DNA of 64,000 bases from Streptomyces sp. CB02980 (GTDB taxonomy: Bacteria > Actinomycetota > Actinomycetes > Streptomycetales > Streptomycetaceae), in contig NZ_JACSCH020000011.1 of assembly GCF_014451325.2 (NCBI RefSeq), forward strand, positions 186,001 to 250,000, read 5' to 3'. The notes beneath the pieces were generated by a model that searched no databases, was not told where the DNA came from, and saw only the letters and a list, made by a program, of their open reading frames with translations. Below are positions 16,949 to 25,778 of this stretch, piece by piece. The position numbers were made by a program, and so were the translations under genes. Position 1 is the first letter of the stretch. Every line of letters starts with the position of its first letter.

Positions 16949-18493
16949 GGGCCGGTGGATGCGGTCCACTCCGTAGTACGTGGCCGTGCACTGCGCCGCC
17001 CAGTCCCGCCGGTACGAGGAGGCGAAGAGGGGTTCGGAGAGACCCCCGATGAGCAGCGGCTGATAGGCGACGTCGCGGGCGCCCGCCGCCACCTCCGCCC
17101 GGATGCGGGCGTTCTGACGGTCCCATGCGGCAGCCCGTACCACCGTGTCCGTGGTCAGCGCGTAGACCGGCTGCACCAGGGCGGCCGCGCTGCCGACGGC
17201 GACCGCGCCGATCGCCACGAGCGCGGCGGCGCGTCCCGCGGGCCGCGCGGGCTTCAGCAGGCGTCGTCCCCACACGTGGCCGCCCCACGCGCCGTACGCG
17301 CAGAGCACGAGCAGCATCGGCAGGAGGAAGCTCGTCCAGGTCCGGCCGTACGTCCAGCCGACGTCGCCGTAGCCGCTGCGCAGTCCGAAGACCACGGCCA
17401 GGGAGGCGAGGGCGATCAGCGGCAGCGGCAGGAGCACCGCGACCAGGAACAGCCTGCGGGGCGGGAGCCCCGAGGCATCCCGGGGGACGGCGCTGCCGTC
17501 CTGCCGGGGCGCGGCGGCCAGCGCCAGGCCGAGCAGCGCGCCGACGGCGAGCGCCCCCAGGTACGCCCACTGGCCGCCGACCGTCTGCCAGAGGCGCCAC
17601 CAGTCCTGGAACGTCTCTCCGAGCTGGGCCGCCGACAGTGGCTCCTGCGGGTGCTGGGCGCGCCGCCAGCGTGCGCCGGGTGAGGTGTAGAGCAGGACGA
17701 GCCCGAGGAGGAGCCCAAGACACGCCGCCGCACACCAGGTGGAGACGTACCGGTTCGCCGCCCAGCCGAACCAGGGCAGACAGAGGATCCCGACGGTGGC
17801 CGCGAGCAGGCCGGCCACCAGCGTGAACGGTTCGCTCAGCATGCCGAGCGCCGCTCCGGTCAGGAGCACCGCCCCCACCGCCGCGATCCTGGCCCACCGC
17901 ACGCCGCTGCGCGCGGCCCGCACGGCGCCGAGCACGGTCCAGAGGCCGATCACGCTCGGCAGGGTGTGGGAGATGGTGGCGGGCGCCCAGAGCAGTACCT
18001 GGTACGAGCGGGTGCCCGCGAAGAACAGCAGCGCGGAGAGGAGCCCCGCCGCGGCCACGAGCGGGACGACGGGCAGCCGGGGACGGGGCTCGGCGAGGGC
18101 GGCGGGCTCGGCGCGTGTGCCCGTGGCGTGGTGCAGGGAGCGCAGGGCGGCGCGGGCGAGGAGGAACAGTCCCGAGCCGAGCGCGACCACCAGGAAGGCG
18201 GGCAGCAGTTTCGGCCCCCGCATGCCGTCGGAGTAGAGCAGCCCGGTCAGAAAGGCGTTGGTGACGCGTCCGTTCTGGGTGAGGTAGAAGTCCGACGTGA
18301 TGCCGAGGACCCCCATGTCCCGGGTCTTCCACAGGGCGCACCAGTCGTCCGACGTGGGGCGAACGTACAGACCGAGGAAGGCGCCGACCGAGAGCAGCGC
18401 GCCCGCTCCGGTGGCGATGACCAGCGCGATCCAGGGGAGTACCTGCCGGAGTCCGCGCGCCGCGTCGGTGTGCTGTTCTTCGTCGTCCGACAT
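16946..18493 (-). CDS. Polytopic membrane protein, GT-C glycosyltransferase-like
   Basis: 515 aa with about 10-12 hydrophobic segments. Just after the first membrane helix is an acidic YVRPTSDDWC motif, reminiscent of the DD/DE motif in the first extracytoplasmic loop of GT-C enzymes, which use polyprenyl-phosphate sugars. Families of this shape include DUF6056-type proteins; the exact family is uncertain. ATG 18493 is chosen because the longer reading adds 72 unconserved residues. It is divergent from a GtrB-like polyprenyl-phosphate glycosyltransferase and a GtrA-like flippase. I infer that it is the transferase using the sugar they make and flip. Confidence 0.65.
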   Translation of the reverse strand: MSDDEEQHTDAARGLRQVLPWIALVIATGAGALLSVGAFLGLYVRPTSDDWCALWKTRDMGVLGITSDFYLTQNGRVTNAFLTGLLYSDGMRGPKLLPAFLVVALGSGLFLLARAALRSLHHATGTRAEPAALAEPRPRLPVVPLVAAAGLLSALLFFAGTRSYQVLLWAPATISHTLPSVIGLWTVLGAVRAARSGVRWARIAAVGAVLLTGAALGMLSEPFTLVAGLLAATVGILCLPWFGWAANRYVSTWCAAACLGLLLGLVLLYTSPGARWRRAQHPQEPLSAAQLGETFQDWWRLWQTVGGQWAYLGALAVGALLGLALAAAPRQDGSAVPRDASGLPPRRLFLVAVLLPLPLIALASLAVVFGLRSGYGDVGWTYGRTWTSFLLPMLLVLCAYGAWGGHVWGRRLLKPARPAGRAAALVAIGAVAVGSAAALVQPVYALTTDTVVRAAAWDRQNARIRAEVAAGARDVAYQPLLIGGLSEPLFASSYRRDWAAQCTATYYGVDRIHRP

Positions 18494-18824
18494 TCGTGCG
18501 TCACCGAGGTCCGACAGGGTCGTTCTACTCACGGGGCATTGCTCCAGGGGGCCGAGTTCCGTGGCACGAGGGCGCCGCCTCCGTGGCGTCGCCAAGGTAT
18601 CGGCACAACGGGTCTCTTCGGGTGACAAAAGCCAAAAAAACGCCACGAATAGCAGTATCTTCCCCGCATGCTTTGCCGCATGGACGACATGCCGACCGGG
18701 GGTGGCCACCCGGGCGACGCCGGACGGTCACCGCCGCTTCGTACCGTGGCCGCGCTGCTCGAAGGCGAGTTCGGTGGCGGTCCCTCAGGACGTTCTCTTG
18801 CCCATCCCTCTGGAGTGACCGTTC
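18494..18824. promoter_or_regulatory. 331-nt divergent intergenic region
   Basis: It separates the GT-C-like gene (minus) from the GtrB/GtrA pair (plus) and should hold both promoters. An A-rich patch at about 18620-18660, including a run of seven A, stands out in this GC-rich DNA. I see no convincing gene; the open frames across it look like shadows. Confidence 0.45.
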
Positions 18825-19820
18825 ATGACCAGGCTTTCCGTCGTCGTCCCCTGCTACAACGAGGAGGACGTCGTCGAACGCTTCGACGCGCGGATGCGCC
18901 AGGTGCTCGACACACTCCCCGTCGGTTACGAGATCTGCTACGTCGACGACGGCAGCTCCGACGGAACGCTGGACAAGCTGCGCGAGATCGCCGCCCGGCA
19001 CCCGCACCGCACCCAGTACGCCTCCTTCAGCCGTAACTTCGGCAAGGAGGCCGCCATGCTCGCCGGCCTGCGCAAGTCCACCGGTGACGCCGTGGTCATC
19101 ATGGACGCCGACCTCCAGCACCCGCCCGAGCTCCTCGCGCGCATGCTGGACCTGCACCACCAGGGCCACGACCAGGTCATCGCGCGCCGGACCCGCGAAG
19201 GCGACAAGAAGCTCCGATCCGCGCTCAGCCGGATGTACTACCGGGCGGTCAACCGCTGGGTCGACGTGGAACTCACCGACGGCGTCGGTGACTTCCGCCT
19301 CCTGTCCCGGCCCGCCGTCGACGCGCTGCTCTCGCTGCCCGAGTACAACCGCTTCTCCAAGGGCCTCTTCTCCTGGATCGGCTTCGACACCGTCACCTTC
19401 GACTACCAGAACGCCGCACGCGAGGGCGGTGAGACGAAGTGGAGGTTCAGCTCCCTGATCAACTACGGCATGGACGGGCTGATCTCCTTCAACAACCGTC
19501 CGCTGCGCATCGCCCTCTGGCTCGGCATGACACTGACCGGCCTCGCCGCCCTCTACGCGGCCTGGGTCGTCGTCGCCGCCCTCACCCAGGGCGTCACCGC
19601 CCCCGGATACGTCACCCTGGTCGCGATCATCGCGGGACTCGGAGGCGTGCAGATGGTGATGCTGGGGCTGATCGGCGAGTACATCGGCCGTATCTACTAC
19701 GAGACGAAGCGCCGGCCGCACTTCCTCGTCAAGGAGACCCACCGCTCCTTCGGCCGCGGCGCGTCCGAGCGCGCCGCCGCCGAGCGGATCAGCGTCGTGG
19801 CCACCGAGGGAGAGCACTGA
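18825..19820 (+). CDS. GtrB/DPM1-like polyprenyl-phosphate glycosyltransferase
   Basis: 331 aa. The GT2 domain begins LSVVVPCYNEEDVVERF, with YVDDGSSDGT and the metal motif MDADLQHP (D94, D96). Two C-terminal membrane helices lie at about 227-252 and 261-285. This layout is typical of GtrB and related undecaprenyl-phosphate glucosyl/mannosyl transferases, which load a sugar onto the lipid carrier on the inner membrane face. ATG with GGAG upstream. The stop codon overlaps the start of the GtrA-like gene (TGATG), so they are coupled. Confidence 0.9.
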   Translation: MTRLSVVVPCYNEEDVVERFDARMRQVLDTLPVGYEICYVDDGSSDGTLDKLREIAARHPHRTQYASFSRNFGKEAAMLAGLRKSTGDAVVIMDADLQHPPELLARMLDLHHQGHDQVIARRTREGDKKLRSALSRMYYRAVNRWVDVELTDGVGDFRLLSRPAVDALLSLPEYNRFSKGLFSWIGFDTVTFDYQNAAREGGETKWRFSSLINYGMDGLISFNNRPLRIALWLGMTLTGLAALYAAWVVVAALTQGVTAPGYVTLVAIIAGLGGVQMVMLGLIGEYIGRIYYETKRRPHFLVKETHRSFGRGASERAAAERISVVATEGEH

Positions 19821-20287
19821 TGGGAGCCGGGTCTCCCACCGCCCGGCGCGGACGGCTCGCCGAGATCTTCCGCTTCGCGCTCGTCGGCGGCGTCAACACC
19901 GGCACCTTCTTCGGCTGTTACCTGCTGCTCCACCCGTGGATGCCCTACTTCGCCGCGTACTCCCTCGCCTTCGTCCTCAGCATGATCGGCTCCTTCTTCC
20001 TCAACACGTACTTCACCTACCGCACCCGGCCGACCTGGAAGAAGTTCGCCCTCTTCCCGCTTACCAACGTCACCAACTACCTGGTGCAGAGCGTCGGTCT
20101 GTACGCGCTCGTCACCTGGGCCGGAATGGACGACAGAATCGCGCCACTCGTCGCGGCCGTCGTCGCCATCCCCTTCACCTACCTCATCTCCCAGCGGATC
20201 CTCGTCCCCCGGAACAACGGACAGGACACCGACGACCCCGGTCCAGGGAGCGAAACGGACGAGCGGCAGCCCTCCCGGCTCGCGTAG
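19820..20287 (+). CDS. GtrA family membrane protein (lipid-linked sugar flippase)
   Basis: 155 aa with four predicted membrane helices. It carries the GtrA-type start IFRFALVGGVNTGTFF and the conserved SFFLNTYFTYR loop. GtrA proteins are thought to flip the polyprenyl-phosphate sugar made by GtrB. The gene overlaps the upstream GtrB-like gene by one base. The C-terminal 25 residues are hydrophilic and charged. Together with the divergent GT-C-like gene it forms a three-part GtrA/GtrB/transferase set. Confidence 0.9.
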   Translation: MGAGSPTARRGRLAEIFRFALVGGVNTGTFFGCYLLLHPWMPYFAAYSLAFVLSMIGSFFLNTYFTYRTRPTWKKFALFPLTNVTNYLVQSVGLYALVTWAGMDDRIAPLVAAVVAIPFTYLISQRILVPRNNGQDTDDPGPGSETDERQPSRLA

Positions 20288-20407
20288 ATTGCCTGGCAGT
20301 CGCGGCGGGGAACACACGGCGCGTGGGACAGCCGAGTGAGGACGACGCAGGTGGCGGCACAGGTGACGACGCAGATGACCGGAGAGACGGACGACGCGAG
20401 GCGATAT

Positions 20408-21511
20408 GTGACGGAGGCCCGCAGGATCGTCGTCAAGGTCGGATCCTCCTCCCTCACCACCGCCTCCGGAGGCCTCGACGCCGACCGCGTCGACGCCCTC
20501 GTCGATGTGCTGGCCAAGGTCCGCAGCGGCGGCGAGAAGGAGATCGTCCTCGTCTCCTCCGGCGCGATCGCCGCAGGACTCGCGCCGCTCGGACTCACCC
20601 GCCGCCCCAAGGACCTCGCCCGGCAGCAGGCCGCCGCCAGCGTCGGCCAGGGCCTCCTCGTCGCCCGGTACACCGCCTCCTTCGCCCGCTACGGCGTCCG
20701 TGTCGGACAGGTCCTCCTCACCACCGACGACACCAGTCGGCGCGCGCACTACCGCAACGCCTACCGAACCCTCGACCAGCTCCTCGCCATGGGCGCGCTG
20801 CCGGTCGTCAACGAGAACGACACCGTCGCCACCGACGAGATCCGCTTCGGCGACAACGACCGGCTCGCCGCCCTCGTCGCCCATCTCGTCCGCGCCGACC
20901 TGCTCGTCCTGCTCTCCGACGTCGACGGCCTCTACGACGGGGACCCGTCCAAGCCCGGCACGTCGAGGATCGCCCAGGTCGCCGGCCCCGACGACATCGC
21001 CCATGTGGAGATCGGCTCCGCAGGGAAGGCGGGCGTCGGCACCGGCGGCATGGTCACCAAGGTCGAGGCCGCCCGGATCGCCGCCGCCGCCGGCATCCCC
21101 GTGGTCCTCACCTCCGCGAGCCGCGCCGCCGACGCCCTCGCCGGGCGCGACACCGGTACGTACTTCCACCGCACCGGCCGCCGCTCCGCCGACCGGCTCC
21201 TGTGGCTGGCGCACGCCTCCACCCCGCAGGGCTCCCTCACCCTGGACGACGGAGCCGTACGAGCCGTCGTCGAGGGCAAGAAGTCCCTGCTCGCGGCCGG
21301 TGTCGCGGGCATCGAGGGCGACTTCGTGGCGGGCGACCCGGTCGAACTGCGCGACACCGCCGGCCGGGCCGTCGCCCGCGGTCTCGTCAACTTCGACGCC
21401 AAGGAGATGCCCCGGATGCTCGGGCGCTCCACCCCCGAGCTCGCCAGGGAGCTCGGCCCCGAGTACGAGCGCGAGGTCGTCCACCGCGACGACCTGGTCG
21501 TCATCCGCTGA
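20408..21511 (+). CDS. proB: Glutamate 5-kinase
   Basis: 367 aa; phosphorylates glutamate in the first step of proline synthesis. The N-terminal amino-acid-kinase fold starts ARRIVVKVGSSSL and includes VSSGAIAAG and VVNENDTV. A C-terminal PUA domain covers about residues 270-367. I chose GTG 20408 with GAGG six bases upstream; it begins right before the conserved kinase core. In-frame starts at 20336 and 20375 would add an unconserved Thr/Gln-rich leader. proA follows after one intervening gene. Confidence 0.95.
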   Translation: MTEARRIVVKVGSSSLTTASGGLDADRVDALVDVLAKVRSGGEKEIVLVSSGAIAAGLAPLGLTRRPKDLARQQAAASVGQGLLVARYTASFARYGVRVGQVLLTTDDTSRRAHYRNAYRTLDQLLAMGALPVVNENDTVATDEIRFGDNDRLAALVAHLVRADLLVLLSDVDGLYDGDPSKPGTSRIAQVAGPDDIAHVEIGSAGKAGVGTGGMVTKVEAARIAAAAGIPVVLTSASRAADALAGRDTGTYFHRTGRRSADRLLWLAHASTPQGSLTLDDGAVRAVVEGKKSLLAAGVAGIEGDFVAGDPVELRDTAGRAVARGLVNFDAKEMPRMLGRSTPELARELGPEYEREVVHRDDLVVIR

Positions 21512-21669
21512 CCCTCGGGCCCCTCCCGAAACGGCTGAAAGTGCGGCCATCCGGAAGGGACGTTTACCAAAACCGCCCCAAGTGCCGCCTCGGGCTGGTC
21601 AACTTTGTCTCGGGGGTAAGAGAGCAGGGGCGGGGTACAGCACCACACGCATCACACAGGAGGCCGCCG

Positions 21670-22191
21670 GTGAGACGAGCGCGCCCAGGGGCACCGCCCC
21701 GAGGGACTGCCGAACGCGCCCTGACCAGTGTCGAGGCCGGAGCCGACTTCGACGAGGCACGGGACAGGTCCACGGACACCAAGACCGAGACCACCACCGA
21801 GACACGCGAGGTTCGCGAGGCACGTGAGGCACGCGCCAAGGAACAGCCCGTGTCCAAACTCTGGCACATCACGCTCAGCGTGTCGGGTGTGGAGTCACCC
21901 CTGAAGGAGGTGCGCCGCGGGCTCGAACAACTGGCCCACGACCACCCCTTCCTGCTGACCAGCAGGTATGCCAACGACCACGCCGAGATCCGGTACTGGG
22001 AGGAGGCCCGCGACCTGCACGACGCCGCGGCCGTCGCCCTGCGCCTGTGGGGCGAGCACCGGCAGACCGCCAAGCTGCCGCCGTGGGAGATCGTCGGCCT
22101 CGAGGTCATCGACCGCGAGACCTACCACCAGCGGATCGCGGAGGGCTACGGCCCGCCGCCGGCCGCTCCGGTCGGCGTCCACCCGTACTGA
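21670..22191 (+). CDS. Conserved small protein of unknown function between proB and proA
   Basis: 173 aa from GTG 21670, which has a perfect AGGAGG Shine-Dalgarno 6 nt upstream. The first 60 residues are charged and low-complexity (Thr/Glu/Arg). The likely folded part starts at KLWHITLSVSG and continues through RYANDHAEIRYWEEA. An internal GTG at 21850 with AAGGA could give a 113-aa form starting at that domain. I do not recognise the domain. The gene sits between the two proline genes, but no role in proline synthesis is implied by sequence. Confidence 0.75.
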   Translation: MRRARPGAPPRGTAERALTSVEAGADFDEARDRSTDTKTETTTETREVREAREARAKEQPVSKLWHITLSVSGVESPLKEVRRGLEQLAHDHPFLLTSRYANDHAEIRYWEEARDLHDAAAVALRLWGEHRQTAKLPPWEIVGLEVIDRETYHQRIAEGYGPPPAAPVGVHPY

Positions 22192-22311
22192 GCGGGGGCG
22201 CGTTCCTGCACGGGGGCGTGTTCAAGACGCCTCCCCGTGCGGGGCGTCTCGGAACCACCGGGGCACGTCTCGCAGTGCGGGATACGTGAGGGATGTCCGC
22301 AGGGGTGCCAG

Positions 22312-22317
22312 TACCCT
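22312..22317 (+). promoter_or_regulatory. -10 box for leaderless proA mRNA
   Basis: TACCCT ends 6 nt before ATG 22324. Confidence 0.5.
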
Positions 22318-22323
22318 GCGGGC

Positions 22324-23607
22324 ATGACCTCGCTCACGCCCCTCGACAACCTGTCCCCGGTCACCCGGGCCGCCTACCGGGCCCGTGGCGCCGCCGCCGA
22401 AATCGCGCCACTCCCGCGCGCGACCAAGGACGACGCCCTGCTGGCGATCGCGGACGCCCTCGAAGTGCGCACCGCCGAAATCGTCGAGGCCAACGCCGAG
22501 GACATCGCCAAGGCCCGCGAAGCCGGGACCAGCGAGGCGATCATCGACCGGCTGACCCTCACCCCCGAGCGCGTCCGGGCCATCGCCGCCGACGTCCGCG
22601 ACGTGGTCGCGCTGCCCGACCCCGTCGGCGAGGTCGTCCGCGGCTCGACCCTGCCCAACGGCATCGACCTGCGCCAGGTCCGCGTCCCGCTCGGCGTCGT
22701 CGGCATCATCTACGAGGCCCGCCCCAACGTCACCGTCGACGCCGCCGCCCTCTGCCTCAAGTCCGGCAACGCCGTCCTGCTCCGCGGCTCGTCCTCCGCC
22801 TACGCCTCCAACAGCGCCCTGGTGAAGGTCCTGCGCGACGCCGTCGGCGGCGCCGGACTGCCCGCGGACGCCATCCAGCTCGTCCCCGGCGAGTCCCGTG
22901 ACTCGGTCCGCGAGTTGATGCGCGCCCGCGGCCTCGTCGACGTCCTCATCCCGCGCGGCGGAGCCTCCCTGATCCGGACGGTCGTCGAGGAGTCCACGGT
23001 CCCCGTCATCGAGACCGGCACCGGCAACTGCCACGTCTACGTCGACGCCCAGACCGACCTCGACATGGCCGTCGACATCCTGATCAACTCCAAGGCCCAC
23101 CGGGTCAGCGTCTGCAACGCGGCCGAGACCCTCCTCGTCCACCAGGACGTCGCCGCGGCCTTCCTGCCCAGGGCCCTCGACGCGCTCGCCGAGGCCGGTG
23201 TCACCGTCCACGCCGACGAGCGGGTGATCGCCTTCGCCGAGCGCTCCAAGGCCACCGTCGTACCGGCCACGCCGGAGGACTGGGAGACCGAGTACCTCTC
23301 GTACGACATCGCCGCCGCCGTCGTCGACTCCCTCGACAAGGCCGTCGAGCACATCAGGACCTGGTCCTCCGGTCACACCGAGGCGATCGTGACCACCTCG
23401 CAGGCCGCGGCGCGCCGCTTCACCCAGCTGGTCGACTCCACCACGGTCGCCGTGAACGCCTCCACCCGGTTCACGGACGGCGGCCAGTTCGGCTTCGGCG
23501 CGGAGATCGGCATCTCCACCCAGAAGCTGCACGCCAGGGGCCCCATGGGCCTTCCGGAGCTCACCTCGACCAAGTACATCGTCACCGGCGACGGTCACGT
23601 GCGGTAA
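22324..23607 (+). CDS. proA: Gamma-glutamyl phosphate reductase
   Basis: 427 aa, aldehyde dehydrogenase fold. It reduces the ProB product to glutamate semialdehyde with NADPH. The catalytic cysteine is C264 in RVSVCNAAETLL. Other family segments are VPLGVVGIIYEARPNVTVDA and LKSGNAVLLRG. ATG 22324 immediately follows a -10 box, indicating a leaderless mRNA and transcription independent of proB. Confidence 0.97.
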   Translation: MTSLTPLDNLSPVTRAAYRARGAAAEIAPLPRATKDDALLAIADALEVRTAEIVEANAEDIAKAREAGTSEAIIDRLTLTPERVRAIAADVRDVVALPDPVGEVVRGSTLPNGIDLRQVRVPLGVVGIIYEARPNVTVDAAALCLKSGNAVLLRGSSSAYASNSALVKVLRDAVGGAGLPADAIQLVPGESRDSVRELMRARGLVDVLIPRGGASLIRTVVEESTVPVIETGTGNCHVYVDAQTDLDMAVDILINSKAHRVSVCNAAETLLVHQDVAAAFLPRALDALAEAGVTVHADERVIAFAERSKATVVPATPEDWETEYLSYDIAAAVVDSLDKAVEHIRTWSSGHTEAIVTTSQAAARRFTQLVDSTTVAVNASTRFTDGGQFGFGAEIGISTQKLHARGPMGLPELTSTKYIVTGDGHVR

Positions 23608-23671
23608 TCGCTCCTTTCGGTACGGGCGGGGAGGGTTCGCACTCTCCCTGCCCAAAACCACCTCGCGGGTC

Positions 23672-23677
23672 TACTCT
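23672..23677 (+). promoter_or_regulatory. -10 box for leaderless mRNA of the 186-aa membrane protein
   Basis: TACTCT ends 6 nt before GTG 23684. Confidence 0.5.
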
Positions 23678-23683
23678 GAATCC

Positions 23684-24244
23684 GTGCCGGACGACGTGGG
23701 GGGCACGCCGTTCCAGAACGGCGGGGACCCTGAGGACTCTGTCGACCGCGGAGGCGCCGACGAGGTCTACGCCGACGTGGTGTTCGACGAGGCCTTCGTG
23801 CGGGCCGCGACCGTCCACGAACCCACCGCCGTCGAGCGGCTGCTCGCCGCCGCCCAGGCCCGCGCGGAGGCCGAGTCGGCCCGCGCCCGCGCCGGTGGCG
23901 GATCGGCCGACGACGACCTCTACGAGGACTTCCACGACGTCTCCGGCCTCACCTACGAGCCGGACGACGTCGGCGACGACGCCAGCCCCTACGGCCGCCA
24001 CGGCGGCGCTCTGCGCCCCTACCGGGGCAGCGCCCGCTGGCACCGGCCCGTCGCCTGGGTCCTCGCTCTCGTCATGGGGATCGGCATGGTCGCCCTGGCG
24101 TTCAGCGCCGTCTACCGGGGCGCGGCCGCCAACCGCCAGGACCAGGTTCCGCCGCCGGCCACGACCGGCGTCGACACGCCCAACCCGAACCCGGCCCCGC
24201 CCGCCGCCCACGCGCCCGCGGCACGCTCCGCGTCCCCCAAGTAG
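23684..24244 (+). CDS. Single-pass membrane protein with VVFDEAFVRAA motif (short form)
   Basis: 186 aa. An acidic cytoplasmic N-terminal half contains DVVFDEAFVRAATVHEPTAVERLL. One membrane helix lies at about 127-147 (HRPVAWVLALVMGIGMVALA), followed by a short Pro/Ala-rich outer tail. The motif recurs in the next gene, so the two form a paralogous pair. From memory, the S. coelicolor counterpart (SCO2584) was reported as an interaction partner of Mre/spore-wall proteins; this should be verified. No enzymatic motif is seen. Confidence 0.8.
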   Translation: MPDDVGGTPFQNGGDPEDSVDRGGADEVYADVVFDEAFVRAATVHEPTAVERLLAAAQARAEAESARARAGGGSADDDLYEDFHDVSGLTYEPDDVGDDASPYGRHGGALRPYRGSARWHRPVAWVLALVMGIGMVALAFSAVYRGAAANRQDQVPPPATTGVDTPNPNPAPPAAHAPAARSASPK

Positions 24245-24433
24245 GCCGGCTCCGCATCTCCCGAGTAGGCACGCTCCGCGTCCCCCGCATCGCGGTCCGC
24301 TGCCGTCCCGGTGCGGTCCGCGTCCCCCGGGTGGCCGAGCCGCACGGCTCCACGGCGGCGCGGACACACCCTGACGGCGGAATTCTTCCGAACTTGTCCT
24401 GTACCTGGGCGTTTACCGAAGCCCCCGCGGACC

Positions 24434-24439
24434 TACCCT
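24434..24439 (+). promoter_or_regulatory. -10 box for leaderless mRNA of the 361-aa membrane protein
   Basis: TACCCT ends 6 nt before ATG 24446. Confidence 0.5.
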
Positions 24440-24445
24440 GAAGGT

Positions 24446-25531
24446 ATGGCAGGGCGTGGCGACCCGCCTGAGGGGACACCCGAGGGTCTCCCCGGCGGTG
24501 AGGACGAGTACAGGTCCGTCGTCTTCGACGAGGCGTTTGTCCGTGCTGCCCACCTCCAGGAGTTCTCGGCCCGGGAGCGGATGGGCGAGCACACCGAGGC
24601 CGTCCGCAGCCGCCCGTCGTCCTGGGAGGGCCGGAGCGGCTCCCGCCAGGCCCTCATGCTGGTCCTGCTGATCCTCCTCGCCTTCGGTACGGCCATCTAT
24701 CTGGGCGTCCGGAACCCCTACCAGCCGCCCGCCGACCAGCGGGCCGAGCCACTGCGGACCACCGTGGTCCCGCTCGCCCCGCAGGGCCCCGTCGTCGGCG
24801 GTGTGCCCGACCGGCTCTTCGACCACAGTCCGGTCGCCGAGTACCGCACGGGGGCCGCCGGCATCAACCTCCCCGTCGCGGGGCGCACCACCCACTTCGC
24901 CGAGAGCCAGGTCGTCACCGCCCTGAGCATCGCCAAGGACTATCTGGTGGCCTCGTCCCTGGAACCCGACGTCCTGGCCGGGGTCACCGTGCGGCCCGCG
25001 CGCCTGCTGCTCGACCCCGACCAGCTGGAACAGTTCGACCGGAGCGTGGAGGCACCGGCCGACGACGGCCGGCACGCCCTCGCCGCCTGGCTGGTCCGCT
25101 TCGACCCGCGCCAGGCCGTCCTCGCGGACCCCTCGGCCCGCGTCCAGGGCACTCTCCGCTTCGAGGAGACCGGACCCGACACCCTGGACGTCACCGCGGA
25201 CCACACGTACACCTACGCGCTCCGCCCGGCCGCCCAGGGCGCGGGACCGGTCGGTCAGGCCTCGCTCTTCACCGTCCACCGCGAGGTGCACTTCCGCTTC
25301 GACCGCGAGGACCTGCGCATGCACCGGGCCGAGCTGGTGACCAGCACCGTCGAGGCGGGCCCGCAGGCGTGCGGCGCGGACACCACCGGCTCCCTGAAGC
25401 CGCTCCTGGCCGGAGCGCGGGCCCCCGAGGCGGGCGGCGGACCTCCGGTCACCGACCCGTACGCCACGGGCCGCCCCGCCGCCCCCTCACTGTGCGGAGC
25501 GCTGGCGCCGGACGCGCAGCCCTCGCTCTGA
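24446..25531 (+). CDS. Single-pass membrane protein with VVFDEAFVRAA motif (long form)
   Basis: 361 aa. The cytoplasmic N terminus carries EYRSVVFDEAFVRAAHLQEF, the same motif as the preceding gene. One membrane helix follows at about 70-90 (ALMLVLLILLAFGTAIYLG). The large outer part, about 260 residues, contains beta-strand-like segments and two late cysteines in QACGAD and SLCGAL that could form a disulfide. I do not recognise the outer domain. Its own leaderless promoter suggests independent control. The end of the gene (QPSL-stop) seeds a 28-bp tandem repeat downstream. Confidence 0.8.
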   Translation: MAGRGDPPEGTPEGLPGGEDEYRSVVFDEAFVRAAHLQEFSARERMGEHTEAVRSRPSSWEGRSGSRQALMLVLLILLAFGTAIYLGVRNPYQPPADQRAEPLRTTVVPLAPQGPVVGGVPDRLFDHSPVAEYRTGAAGINLPVAGRTTHFAESQVVTALSIAKDYLVASSLEPDVLAGVTVRPARLLLDPDQLEQFDRSVEAPADDGRHALAAWLVRFDPRQAVLADPSARVQGTLRFEETGPDTLDVTADHTYTYALRPAAQGAGPVGQASLFTVHREVHFRFDREDLRMHRAELVTSTVEAGPQACGADTTGSLKPLLAGARAPEAGGGPPVTDPYATGRPAAPSLCGALAPDAQPSL

Positions 25532-25755
25532 GACCACGAGCCCTCAGCCCTTGCTCTGAGACCGCGAGCCCTCAGCCCTTGCTCTGAGACCGCGAGCCCT
25601 CAGCCCTTGCTCTGAGACCACGAGCCCTAAGCCCTTGCTCTGAGACCACGAGCCCTCAGCCCTTGCTCTGGGGCCCGCAGCCCTCAGCCGTCGCTCTGAG
25701 GCCCGCAGTGCTTCGCCGTCGCTCTCAGACCGCGAGCCCTCAGCCCTCGCTCCTG
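25531..25755 (+). repeat. 28-bp tandem repeat, eight units, seeded by a gene 3' end
   Basis: Units start at 25531, 25559, 25587, 25615, 25643, 25671, 25699 and 25727. The consensus contains CAGCCCTTGCTCTGAGACC. The pattern begins inside the upstream gene (CAGCCCTCGCTCTGA codes QPSL-stop), so each unit carries a copy of the last codons and stop. The last three units have diverged. CTGAG and CTCAG in each unit can form a small stem. It lies between convergent genes. Confidence 0.9.
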
Positions 25756-25778
25756 AGGCCCCGAGCGCCCGGTTCTCG

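Noticed and set aside
25531..25755. CRISPR array
   Set aside because: 28-bp units are directly adjacent with no unique spacers, and there are no cas genes.
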